From assembly GCA_030598425.1 (NCBI GenBank), contig JAUVPY010000015.1:1-13774 (forward strand): a stretch of 13,774 nt of DNA, read 5' to 3'. Positions 1 to 6,368 of the stretch are shown in pieces. The first letter of the stretch is position 1. Each line of letters opens with the position of its first letter. Under the pieces are notes generated by a model. The model ran no database searches. It worked only from the letters and a program-made list of their open reading frames with translations, and had not been told where the DNA came from. The position numbers and the translations under genes were made by a program. The DNA comes from Anaerolineae bacterium. GTDB taxonomy: Bacteria > Chloroflexota > Anaerolineae > 4572-78 > NAK82.

Positions 1-736
1 GCGCATGCTCTCGCAGTCTTACGTGGCCTTCGATGTCATCCGGCGGGAGCGCCTCTTCGAACCAGACGATATCATAGTCGGCCAGCATCTTGGCCGTCTC
101 AAGCGCCCATTTGTAGGAGTGTGGCCAGAACTGGTCGCTGGCCCCCGCATCCACCATCAGTTCAACGTCGGGACCCACCGTTTCTCGGGCAGTTTTGACC
201 AGCAGCTCGTCCATCTTCCGGCTTACGCGGCCAAAAGGACGCCATCCCATTTTGATCGCCCTAAATCCTCGGGCCATGACTGATTCGAGCCTGGCTTTCA
301 GCGCTTCGGGCTCGCCAAATAAGATAGACCCGTAAGGCTTGATGGAGTTTCGATAGTAGCCCCCCAGTAAGCGTCCCACCGGCTGGCCCGTTACCTTGCC
401 CAGAATGTCCCACAGGGCAATGTCGATACCGCTGATGGTGTGAGTGACGGCTCCGCCCCTTCCCTGCCAAAACGTAAGCTGGTGCAGTTTTTCTGTGACT
501 CGTTCGGGCTCAATGGCGATCTCACCTATCAGGAAAGGACGGAGTAATCTTAATGAGGCATCTACCAGCGCTTTGCTGGTGTAGACACTGCCAAAGCCGT
601 ACACGCCTTCATCTGTCAGGATTTTTATGAGCGTGTGCAGGTTCTCTGAAGGATCAATCTCATCCGCCCACCCGCCTTCGGGGGTTTGGCTTAACAAGGC
701 GATGGTTTTTATCTCAGCGATCTTCATTTTATCCAT
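1..736 (-). CDS. Mandelate racemase / muconate lactonizing enzyme family protein (enolase superfamily), partial at C-terminus
   Basis: The open frame gives 245 residues before the window edge; family members are usually 360-400 residues, so about a third is missing. Residues 1-125 form the enolase N-terminal capping domain, with the typical segment SGIDIALWDILGK near 102-114. The barrel domain follows: AIKMGW (K162) on the strand that normally carries the KxK motif, the metal-ligand strand LMVDAG (D196), and the next ligand strand WFEEALPPDD (E227/E228). The third metal ligand lies outside the window. Position 164, normally the second Lys of KxK, is Gly, so the acid/base chemistry cannot be read from the motif and substrate is unknown; sugar-acid dehydration or racemization is plausible. 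GGAGG lies 3 bases before this ATG and 12 before a second ATG at 727 (MKIAEIKT), which is the more family-like N-terminus, so the start is uncertain. Codon use is less GC-biased than in the upstream activase. It is probably last or late in the minus-strand unit. Confidence 0.88.
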   Translation of the reverse strand, partial: MDKMKIAEIKTIALLSQTPEGGWADEIDPSENLHTLIKILTDEGVYGFGSVYTSKALVDASLRLLRPFLIGEIAIEPERVTEKLHQLTFWQGRGGAVTHTISGIDIALWDILGKVTGQPVGRLLGGYYRNSIKPYGSILFGEPEALKARLESVMARGFRAIKMGWRPFGRVSRKMDELLVKTARETVGPDVELMVDAGASDQFWPHSYKWALETAKMLADYDIVWFEEALPPDDIEGHVRLREHA

Positions 737-747
737 ATGCCTCCGCT

Positions 748-764
748 GCCCCCAGAAAGGGGGC
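748..764 (-). repeat. Small GC hairpin just upstream of the racemase-family start
   Basis: GCCCCC and GGGGGC form a perfect 6-bp stem around a 5-base loop, ending a few bases before the GGAGG ribosome-binding site of the gene starting at 736. It could modulate access to that site or be chance in GC-rich DNA. There is no U-tract, so it is not a normal terminator. The rest of the 92-base gap to the activase shows nothing I can interpret. Confidence 0.3.
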
Positions 765-828
765 GGGAATACCCGTCCTTTGACGGAGCGACGATTTGAC
801 GTTCGAGGGGACTTGGCGAGGCAGCGGC

Positions 829-1602
829 TTAATCAGTCCCATCCCGCGCCAGCAGCGCCGCGCCCAGCGCGCCGACGATCTGCGGCTCCTCGGGCACGAT
901 CAACGTCTCGCCCAGCACCTCCTCCAGCGCGCGCACCACGCCCACGTTCTTGGCCACGCCACCGGCGAAGGCCACCGGCGGCTCCACCCCCACCCGGCGC
1001 GCCATACCGCCCACCCGCCGGGCGATGGAGCGGCAGATGCCGGCCACGATCTCCTCGCGCGGCACCCCCTCGGCCACCAGGGTGACCACTTCCGACTCGG
1101 CAAAGACGGTGCAGGTGCTGGAGATGTCCGCCGCGCGTCGGGCGCGCAGCGCGCGGGGGCCCATCTCGTCCAGGTCCAGTTCCAGGGCGCGGGCGATCAC
1201 CTCCAGAAAGCGCCCCGTGCCGGCGGCGCACTTGTCGTTCATGGCAAAGTCCAGCGGCTTGCCCCCCGGCCCGACAGCCACCACCTTGGAGTCCTGCCCG
1301 CCGATGTCGATCACCGTCTGGGCCTCGGGGTAAAGGTGGTGGATGCCGCGCGCGTAGCAGGAGATCTCCGTCACCTAGCTGTCGGCAAACTCGACGGCCA
1401 TCCGCCCGTAGCCGGTGGCCACGACGGGCTCCAGTTGCTCCCGCGCCAGGCCGCTCTGGGCCAGTGCCTCGTCCAGCGCCAGCCCCGCCGCCCGGCGGCT
1501 GTTGTAGCCGGTGTCCACCACCGACCAGGCCACGACCCGATCCCCCTCCAAAATAAGCGCCTCACCCGACGTCGAGCCAATGTCAATTCCCACGGCGTAC
1601 AT
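829..1602 (-). pseudogene. HgdC/BcrA-BadF-type ATPase (2-hydroxyacyl-CoA dehydratase activase), interrupted by an in-frame TAG at codon 76
   Basis: This is the ATP-dependent electron-injecting activator of 2-hydroxyacyl-CoA dehydratases and benzoyl-CoA reductases, an ASKHA-fold homodimer bridged by one [4Fe-4S] cluster. Read through the stop, the frame gives 257 codons, the normal family length (about 260). Motifs in order: phosphate-1 loop GIDIGSTS (5-12), ATGYGR (62-67), TEISCYARG (78-86), phosphate-2 DIGGQDSKV (99-107), cluster loop NDKCAAGTGRF (C125), SSTCTVFAESE (C164), and adenosine-loop region AGGVAKN (213-219). C125 and C164 match the two cluster cysteines of Acidaminococcus HgdC. TAG (1377-1375) separates FADS from VTEIS with no frame change, where relatives usually have Lys or Gln. 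A GTG follows directly, so reinitiation is conceivable, but I see no good ribosome-binding site for it. The main start ATG has a G-rich tract 7-8 bases upstream. It lies 145 bases after the large dehydratase subunit. It is either a recent point-mutation pseudogene, a suppressed amber codon, or a sequencing error. Confidence 0.88.
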
Positions 1603-1667
1603 TCAAGTTCCCCCCCAAAGAATCAGATTCTCTAAAGCTGACCAAAGACGAATGACTCCTCACGGAT

Positions 1668-1742
1668 GACGAACGACGAAATCCTCGCGTCTAACCCGAC
1701 CATTCTCGTCGTTCGTCCTTCGTCGTTCGTCCTTCGTCGTTC
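1668..1742. repeat. Private tandem and inverted repeat in the dehydratase-activase gap
   Basis: A 14-base unit close to CTTCGTCGTTCGTC is repeated about 2.8 times from 1704 to 1742. An inverted copy, GACGAACGACGAA (1668-1680), is the exact 13-base complement of 1719-1731, so the minus-strand transcript could fold a long hairpin. The array begins within a few bases of the large-subunit stop codon. No open frame or protein match is apparent. It may be a 3'-end mRNA structure; no U-tract follows. Confidence 0.8.
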
Positions 1743-1747
1743 TTCTG

Positions 1748-3025
1748 TCAGACCAACATCTCCACAAACGCCTCAACCCGCGTCCGCAGCGGCCCCAATT
1801 GCAGGTTGACCGGGTCCACGCAGTCGCCGTCCAGGATCAGCAGCGGGATCCCCTCTCGCCGCAACTGATCGCGCACGACCCGCAGCGCGCCCGAGGACTG
1901 GCGACAGCCCCAATGGCTGAAGTGGACGGCACCGGCGCAGTCGTAGCGGGCGACGTGGCGCAACGCCATGTCCACCCGCCGCTCCACCGTTCCGTTCAGC
2001 GGATGGGACAGCATCTTGCGGGCCAGGGAGCGGGTCGGCTCTTCTTCGTCTAGCCTGTCCCACCAGACGGTGCTGAACTCCTCAAAAGCGATCACGGCGC
2101 CCAGGTCGTCCTCCAGGTGAGGAAGGAAATCCGTCTCGTACTGGGGTCCCAGGTGCATCCAATAGAGGCGTACCTTCTGGACCGCCTGCTCCGGCTCGGC
2201 GCGCCCTATCCGCTCCTGTGTATAGTCCCGCAGCGCCCGGTAATAGGCGACGCCCGCCGGGTGGCCGAACAGCGAGCTCAGGTTGCCCAGTTCACCCAGC
2301 ATGGACGAGCCACGCAGCGGGGCCGGGTGTGCCTCGCGCAGCGCTGCCACTTCCAAGGCCAGCGCCCGGGCCTGGTTGGAGAGACGGATCGCCCCCCGCA
2401 AACGTTCTGGATCGTAGGGAACTCCCGACTCCGCCGCCCAGCGCTCTACCAACTCATCCAGTTGCGCCGCCAGGTACGTCACAGCCGCCTCGTCGTCGCT
2501 CTGGGGCACATCCAGCAGGACGAACGGGCGGCCTTCGGCGTGGGCAAAGCCGGCCAGCATCTGGCCGGTCACGTCGCACAGGTTGGAGGTGGCCACGTAG
2601 GCGTCGGCGCGGGGATATAGACCGGCGGCGCGCAGGCCGGCCGCGGCCCGGTTGAAGGTGCACAGATCGACCGGGTAGCCCAGCGCCTCGGCCCCTTCCA
2701 CCCCCAGGCGGCTCAAACCCAGGATAGCGGAGAGGCTTGCCCACGTCTCTGGGTAGAAAGGCACCAGCCCCAGCCCCCACATCAGCTCGCAGGGGGCGAA
2801 GAGGTTGGTCCACACCACGGGCGTGGACCGGTCGGCGTAGGCCCGTGCCGCCAGTTCCAGGAAGAAGTCCGCCACCACCCGGTCGTGGGGCCTGGTCGCA
2901 ACCCCCTGGGCCAGCCAGGCCCGTGCCAGCCGCAGCCCCAGCCGGGAACGCATCAACCGCTTCAACGCACCGATTTGCAGCCGGTCTCGCGTTGGCCGTC
3001 CATTGCCGGTGATCCGTTTCAACAT
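1748..3025 (-). CDS. 2-hydroxyacyl-CoA dehydratase family protein, large HgdB/BcrB-like subunit
   Basis: The 425-residue protein belongs to the family of 2-hydroxyglutaryl-CoA dehydratase and benzoyl-CoA reductase subunits, cytoplasmic radical enzymes that bind a [4Fe-4S] cluster per subunit and take a high-energy electron from the activase. Visible landmarks: APCELMWGLGLVPFYPE (77-92, the conserved PxEL...G...P start of the first Rossmann-like domain), DLCTFNRAA (C122), TSNLCD (C150), HFSHWGCRQSSGALR (C374), and the C-terminal block LILDGDCVDP...RTRVEAFVEML. C122, C150 and C374 have the spacing of the usual three cluster ligands. I chose ATG at 3025 because GGAGGG stands 4 bases upstream; the frame stays open to 3079, but those extra 18 codons merely translate the intergenic repeat. 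It lies 57 bases downstream of the small subunit and before the activase, the usual complement of such a system. Substrate is unknown; a homomeric double-cubane protein is less likely given the paired subunit. Confidence 0.9.
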   Translation of the reverse strand: MLKRITGNGRPTRDRLQIGALKRLMRSRLGLRLARAWLAQGVATRPHDRVVADFFLELAARAYADRSTPVVWTNLFAPCELMWGLGLVPFYPETWASLSAILGLSRLGVEGAEALGYPVDLCTFNRAAAGLRAAGLYPRADAYVATSNLCDVTGQMLAGFAHAEGRPFVLLDVPQSDDEAAVTYLAAQLDELVERWAAESGVPYDPERLRGAIRLSNQARALALEVAALREAHPAPLRGSSMLGELGNLSSLFGHPAGVAYYRALRDYTQERIGRAEPEQAVQKVRLYWMHLGPQYETDFLPHLEDDLGAVIAFEEFSTVWWDRLDEEEPTRSLARKMLSHPLNGTVERRVDMALRHVARYDCAGAVHFSHWGCRQSSGALRVVRDQLRREGIPLLILDGDCVDPVNLQLGPLRTRVEAFVEMLV

Positions 3026-3050
3026 GTGTCCCTCCGCGAAAACACTGAAA

Positions 3051-3085
3051 CACGAATTACACGAATAGACGAATGGCACGAATTA
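3051..3085. repeat. Short CACGAAT repeat overlapping the small-subunit stop codon
   Basis: CACGAATTA occurs at 3051-3059 and 3077-3085, with CACGAATAGACGAAT between them. The copy at 3077-3085 contains the TAA stop of the upstream gene (3085-3083). The array fills much of the 57-base gap between the two dehydratase subunits, and its sequence differs from the repeats in other gaps. Confidence 0.7.
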
Positions 3086-4147
3086 ATGCAACATTTCCAG
3101 GAACGCTTCGACCCGCGTGCGGTGTTGCCCGCTGACAGCCTCGTCCTCCAGCTCCAGGAGCAAAACCGGTACGCCCAATCCCTCCAGATGCGCCTTCAGG
3201 CTGGGATACTCGGCCAGGTACAGGTCGCAGAACTTGCTGTAGGCGCAGATGGCGGCCTGGGCGCCGCGCTCGGCCACCAGCCGGCTGAGATAAGCCAGGC
3301 GACGGGACAGGTCGCGCATCCGCGGGGCTGGCGGTTTTGACAGATAGGCACGTGCCAACGCGGCCAGGGTCTCCGTCAACGTCCCCGCGTCGGCCGGAAC
3401 CGGCTCCGCCATGTCGCGCTCGTCCAGATCGGAGTCCTCGGCTACCACCTGTGCGCCCTTCGCCTCGACCAAACGCACCAGCCCGGCGGGGGCGGCCAAT
3501 TCTGCCAACAGGAGCAGGCGCCGGGCTGGCGGGTCGGAGGAGCCATTTACACCACCCTCCGAAGCCGCCAGGGTCTCCCGCAGCCGCTCGTTGGCCGTCA
3601 CCGGGTCCTGGGTGAGCGCGGTCCGGCGCAGTCGCCGGTAAGCCACCGTGTTCACGCTCCCGGCCAGCCAGTGACGTTTGAGGTCGGCCAGCAGACTCCT
3701 CTGCTCGTTAAACACGGCGATGGCCCGGCGCAGGCTGTGGGCGCCCAGTGATCGCCCCGTGTGAGCCTCCAGGTCGGCGACCAGGCGGGCCAGGATATCG
3801 GCGTAGCGATCGGCAGCTAAGGGAGTGGCGGCGCGTGGCACCTCCACGAAGCCCCAGACCGGCACTGTTACACTTGCGCGCCAGACGTCGTGCAGCCGCC
3901 GCGTTGCGTCATCCTCGTCGGCAAAGATCACGGCGTCCAGGCCGGCGTTCTTTTCTTCCAGAAACCCCGCCAGGATGAGTCGGTCCAGCGAGCAGAAGTT
4001 GCGCGGCAGGAAGGCCTCAGCAGCCGTCGGCTTCCCGGCTGAGGGGAAGACCCGCACCGGCCTGCACCCCAGGGCGTAGACTAGCTCCCGGGGGAGGTAA
4101 GAACTGAATAGGCCAACGGTTGGGGCTAGAGGATCCTCATCGATCAT
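3083..4147 (-). CDS. 2-hydroxyacyl-CoA dehydratase family protein, small HgdA/BcrC-like subunit with an altered cluster motif
   Basis: The 354-residue protein is a second member of the dehydratase/benzoyl-CoA reductase subunit family, presumably partnering the large subunit encoded next. Landmarks: SSYLPRELVYALGCRPVRV (15-33), NFCSLDR (C52), FADEDDATRRLHDVW (75-89), SKFCDLYLAEYPSLK (C307), and the closing block LLELEDEAVSGQHRTRVEAF (330-349). These are strong matches to the family pattern. The oddity is at residue 79: relatives read TCD or SCD here, giving the second cluster Cys, while this protein reads EDD. A further often-conserved Cys in the DDLC-like segment is also absent (EDSDLDER, 237-244). 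C52 and C307 remain. It may bind a cluster with an Asp ligand, bind an altered cluster, or be structural. GAGG stands 6 bases before ATG, and it is the first gene of the minus-strand unit. Confidence 0.88.
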   Translation of the reverse strand: MIDEDPLAPTVGLFSSYLPRELVYALGCRPVRVFPSAGKPTAAEAFLPRNFCSLDRLILAGFLEEKNAGLDAVIFADEDDATRRLHDVWRASVTVPVWGFVEVPRAATPLAADRYADILARLVADLEAHTGRSLGAHSLRRAIAVFNEQRSLLADLKRHWLAGSVNTVAYRRLRRTALTQDPVTANERLRETLAASEGGVNGSSDPPARRLLLLAELAAPAGLVRLVEAKGAQVVAEDSDLDERDMAEPVPADAGTLTETLAALARAYLSKPPAPRMRDLSRRLAYLSRLVAERGAQAAICAYSKFCDLYLAEYPSLKAHLEGLGVPVLLLELEDEAVSGQHRTRVEAFLEMLH

Positions 4148-4163
4148 GTCAAGCCTCGTCTAT

Positions 4164-4180
4164 CTTAGCTCCATGCTAAG
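4164..4180. promoter_or_regulatory. Inverted repeat CTTAGC-n5-GCTAAG, possible operator
   Basis: CTTAGC (4164-4169) and GCTAAG (4175-4180) are perfect complements with a 5-base centre. The site overlaps the candidate -10 and transcription start of the minus-strand dehydratase promoter, which suits a repressor site. It is unlike the lac-type palindromes at 4322-4345, so a different regulator would be needed. A six-base arm pair can occur by chance. Confidence 0.4.
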
Positions 4181-4200
4181 AACACTTAAGAACTCGTCAA
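4173..4200 (-). promoter_or_regulatory. Candidate promoter for the minus-strand dehydratase unit
   Basis: On the minus strand TTGACG (4200-4195) is followed after 16 bases by TAGCAT (4178-4173), giving 5/6 and 4/6 matches to sigma-70 consensus. Transcription would start near 4166 and give a leader of about 20 bases carrying the GAGG ribosome-binding site at 4157-4154. The -10 element is only moderate. Confidence 0.4.
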
Positions 4201-4211
4201 GTTTCGCTATA

Positions 4212-4259
4212 GGGCGCGCCTGCTCTCAGGATTCCAGCTTTCCTAGGCAGGCCGCGCCC
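4212..4259. repeat. GC-rich inverted repeat between the divergent units
   Basis: GGGCGCGCCTGC (4212-4223) pairs with GCAGGCCGCGCCC (4247-4259), giving a 12-bp stem with one bulged base and a 23-base loop. It lies upstream of both divergent promoters, so neither predicted transcript contains it. It has no U-tract. It may be a cruciform-forming protein site or a remnant of a former junction. Confidence 0.55.
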
Positions 4260-4287
4260 CACACACCTCTATTTCCCTCTCTCTAGT

Positions 4288-4316
4288 TTGACAAAGGACA
4301 AAGGCCGTTGTACACT
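4288..4316 (+). promoter_or_regulatory. Near-consensus sigma-70 promoter of the lacI-type gene
   Basis: A perfect -35 TTGACA (4288-4293) is followed by exactly 17 bases and TACACT (4311-4316). Initiation would fall near 4323, inside the first operator palindrome, leaving a leader of about 27 bases. There is no clear Shine-Dalgarno sequence before the ATG at 4350. With modest gaps downstream, this promoter could drive the whole plus-strand sugar-acid unit. Confidence 0.75.
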
Positions 4317-4321
4317 GCCGC

Positions 4322-4345
4322 GTGACCGTTCACGTGAGCGCTCAC
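4322..4345. promoter_or_regulatory. Two abutting lac-like operator palindromes
   Basis: GTGACCGTTCAC (4322-4333) and GTGAGCGCTCAC (4334-4345) stand directly side by side between the -10 box and the start codon. The second is a perfect palindrome, extending to CGTGAGCGCTCACG (4333-4346), and matches the core of the ideal symmetric lac operator; the first shares the GTGA...TCAC arms. The regulator encoded immediately downstream keeps the Gln and Arg that contact this core in E. coli LacI, so autorepression is the natural reading. Confidence 0.75.
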
Positions 4346-4349
4346 GACT

Positions 4350-5369
4350 ATGAAGCGACGAGTCACCATCGAAGATGTGGCCCGCGCGGCTGGCGTCTCG
4401 CGCCAGACCGTCTCCCGCGCCATCAACAACAAGGGTGAAATCAGCCCTGCCACTCGGGAACGGGTGCTGGAGGCTGTGCGGGCCTTGGATTACCGGCCCA
4501 GCCGAGTGGCGCGAGGCCTGGCCACCCGGCGCACCCGAACCATTGGCTTGGTCGTGCCCGACATTACCAACCCCTTCTTCCCCGAGATTGCCCGGGGCGT
4601 GCAAGACGTCGCCCGGGGGGCGGACTACAGCGTCTTTCTGTGTAACACTGACGAGAGTCCAGATGAGGAACTCCAGGTACTTCGCTCGCTGGCTGCCCAG
4701 CCGGTGGATGGCATTCTCCTCTTCGGCAGCCGCATCAACGACGATGACGCGGCCGCCTTCGCCGATGGTTACCGGCCCCTGGTGGTGCTCAACCGCGTCT
4801 TGGAGCATCCGGGGGTTAGCCTGATCCTGGTAGACAATCAGCGGGGTGCGAAGCTGGCCGTAGATCACCTGGCCAATAAGGGGCACACCGCCATCGGAAT
4901 GCTGGCCGGGCCGGTAACATCACCTAGCAGCGCGCAACGGGTTGAGGGATTTCGCCAGGCGATGGCCGCCCGTGGCCTGTCCACCCCCGAGGATTGGATC
5001 CTGCCGGGTCACCCGACCATTGAGGGTGGGCACGCGGCAGCCCGACACTTGCTGACGGGACATCCCCAGGTATCGGCCCTCTTCACTTATAATGACTTGA
5101 GCGCTCTGGGGGCGGCGCAGGCCAGCCTTGAGCTGGGCCGCCGTGTGCCTGCCGGTTGTGCCATTATTGGCTTCGACGATGTCCGCCTGGCGGCCATGGT
5201 CAGTCCATCGTTGACCAGTGTGCGGGTAAACAAATACTACCTGGGCCAGCAGGCCATGATCCGTCTCCTGGCCATGCTCGACGAGCCCGACGCGATTTTC
5301 CCTCCCATTCGTGTTGACGTAGAATTGGTAGTGCGTGAGTCGACACAGAAAAGTGAGATTGGAGATTAG
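4350..5369 (+). CDS. LacI-family transcriptional regulator
   Basis: The 339-residue protein has normal LacI-family length. Residues 5-26 form the DNA-binding helix-turn-helix (VTIEDVARAAGVS, then RQTVSRAIN), residues 49-62 the hinge helix region (RPSRVARGLATRRT), and residues about 64-335 a periplasmic-binding-protein-like sensor domain (IGLVVPDITNPFFPEIARG; later GFDDVRLAAMVSPSLTSVR). The recognition helix carries Q19 and R23, aligned with Q18 and R22 of E. coli LacI, which fits the GTGAGCGCTCAC palindromes just upstream. The effector is probably a sugar acid or related intermediate, judged only from the genes downstream. ATG at 4350 is chosen because it puts the helix-turn-helix at the usual distance; no good ribosome-binding site precedes it. 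The gene stands between two divergent units and may control both. Its stop codon lies inside an inverted repeat. Confidence 0.93.
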   Translation: MKRRVTIEDVARAAGVSRQTVSRAINNKGEISPATRERVLEAVRALDYRPSRVARGLATRRTRTIGLVVPDITNPFFPEIARGVQDVARGADYSVFLCNTDESPDEELQVLRSLAAQPVDGILLFGSRINDDDAAAFADGYRPLVVLNRVLEHPGVSLILVDNQRGAKLAVDHLANKGHTAIGMLAGPVTSPSSAQRVEGFRQAMAARGLSTPEDWILPGHPTIEGGHAAARHLLTGHPQVSALFTYNDLSALGAAQASLELGRRVPAGCAIIGFDDVRLAAMVSPSLTSVRVNKYYLGQQAMIRLLAMLDEPDAIFPPIRVDVELVVRESTQKSEIGD

Positions 5370-5502
5370 GCCGTGTTGACGTTTTGTCCCAGTCCTCTGA
5401 AACTCCGCGCAGAGTTTGATGATGTCTCTCTGGTGCTAAATCAAATGTCAACACTACCTAGTGACTTCAGGAATGAATCTCTAATCTCTAATCTCCAATC
5501 TC
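5355..5502. repeat. 15-bp perfect inverted repeat bracketing the regulator-SDR gap, with a tandem AATCTCT array
   Basis: GAGATTGGAGATTAG (5355-5369) ends on the regulator's TAG stop. Its exact complement CTAATCTCCAATCTC lies at 5488-5502, inside a short tandem array of AATCTCT-like units (5475-5505) just before the SDR gene. The arms could pair around about 118 bases and place the next ribosome-binding site (from 5504) immediately after the stem. Confidence 0.8.
5373..5454. repeat. Nested inverted repeat GTGTTGAC/GTCAACAC in the regulator-SDR gap
   Basis: GTGTTGAC (5373-5380) is perfectly complementary to GTCAACAC (5447-5454); pairing extends inward through a G-U wobble and three T-A pairs. 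Within the loop AAACTC (5400-5405) and GAGTTT (5412-5417) form another hairpin. Together with the outer 15-bp arms this makes a multi-stem leader ahead of the SDR gene. I do not recognise a known riboswitch class. Confidence 0.6.
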
Positions 5503-5514
5503 TAAAGGATAGGT

Positions 5515-6357
5515 GTGAAAGCTATGGATCTCAATGAACTCACAAAGATGTACGACTTTGCCGGCAAGACGGTAGTCATCACCGGAGGAGCCGGAATACT
5601 GGGTGGCGAGATAGCCTGCGCGCTGGCAGGGTGCGGCGCCAACGTCGCTATCGTGGATCTTGATCCAAGTCTGGCCGACCGGCTGATACCCCGTCTCGAG
5701 GCCAGCCAGGGCCGGGCCATCGTGCTTGGCACGGATGTACTCAACACCGAAGTCCTGGAAGGGACCGCTCAACAGGTCATCGAGGCCTTCGGGCGGGTAG
5801 ATTGCCTGATCAACGGTGCTGGTGGCAACAACCCCCGCGCGACCACAGGACCCGATCAATCGTTCTTTGAGTTGCCATCCGATGCCTTACGCTTCGTATT
5901 CGACCTGAACATCATAGGGACGGTTTTGCCCAGCCAGGTTTTCGGCAAATACATGACTGGGCAGGGCGAGGGTGTCATTCTCAACGTCTCATCGATGAAC
6001 GCACTGCGCCCTTTGACCAAGATCCCGGCTTATTCGGCAGCCAAGGCAGGCGTCAGCAACTTCACCCAGTGGCTGGCGGTTCACATGGCTCAAGAGTATT
6101 CGCCCAACATCCGGGTCAACGCCATCGCGCCTGGTTTTTTCCTGACCACTCAGAACAAGTTCCTGTTGGTCGACGAGGCCAGCGATGAACTGACGCCGCG
6201 CGGCCAAACCATCGTCGACCACACCCCAATGGGCCGCTTTGGCGATCCAGAGGATTTGCTCGGTACCGTGCTCTGGCTGCTTTCGCCCGCCTCGACCTTC
6301 ATCACCGGCGTGGTGGTGCCCATCGATGGTGGGTTCTCAGCGTTCAGCGGAGTGTAG
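5515..6357 (+). CDS. SDR-family D-mannonate oxidoreductase (fructuronate reductase), YjmF/UxuB type
   Basis: This short-chain dehydrogenase is predicted to reduce D-fructuronate to D-mannonate with NADH in hexuronate catabolism. Cofactor motif TGGAGILG (23-30); an acidic residue after strand 2 (IVDLD, D48) favours NAD(H); NAG-like INGAGG (99-104); N132; catalytic S160, Y173 and K177 (NVSSMNA and PAYSAAKAG). The blocks SSMNALRPLTKIPAYS, NFTQWLAVH, RVNAIAPGFF, TPMGRFGDPEDLLGT and VPIDGGFSAFSGV closely match Bacillus YjmF-like mannonate oxidoreductases rather than generic SDRs. Length 280 fits. GTG at 5515 has AGGA 5 bases upstream; ATG at 5524 is an alternative with weaker spacing. It follows the LacI-type regulator by 145 bases and belongs with UxaE at the end of the unit, since UxaE makes its substrate. 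A different aldonate specificity cannot be excluded. Confidence 0.87.
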   Translation: MKAMDLNELTKMYDFAGKTVVITGGAGILGGEIACALAGCGANVAIVDLDPSLADRLIPRLEASQGRAIVLGTDVLNTEVLEGTAQQVIEAFGRVDCLINGAGGNNPRATTGPDQSFFELPSDALRFVFDLNIIGTVLPSQVFGKYMTGQGEGVILNVSSMNALRPLTKIPAYSAAKAGVSNFTQWLAVHMAQEYSPNIRVNAIAPGFFLTTQNKFLLVDEASDELTPRGQTIVDHTPMGRFGDPEDLLGTVLWLLSPASTFITGVVVPIDGGFSAFSGV

Positions 6358-6368
6358 GGATGGAAGGT

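Noticed and set aside
829..1602. Programmed recoding of TAG (pyrrolysine) in the activase.
   Set aside because: No pyrrolysine genes or insertion element are visible, TAG ends three other genes normally, and activases are not known to carry pyrrolysine. A point mutation or sequence error is simpler.
627..1635. Long plus-strand open frames opposite the activase (about 150 and 280 codons).
   Set aside because: They are shadows of a GC-rich gene: low-complexity Arg/Pro/Ala/His-rich products without family features, while the minus strand shows all activase motifs.
1668..1742. CRISPR-like array.
   Set aside because: The units are short and nearly contiguous with no unique spacers, and no cas genes are nearby.
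3026..3079. Upstream ATG for the large dehydratase subunit adding 18 residues with two Cys.
   Set aside because: The extra codons translate the CACGAAT repeat, and a strong GGAGGG site sits 4 bases before the ATG at 3025.
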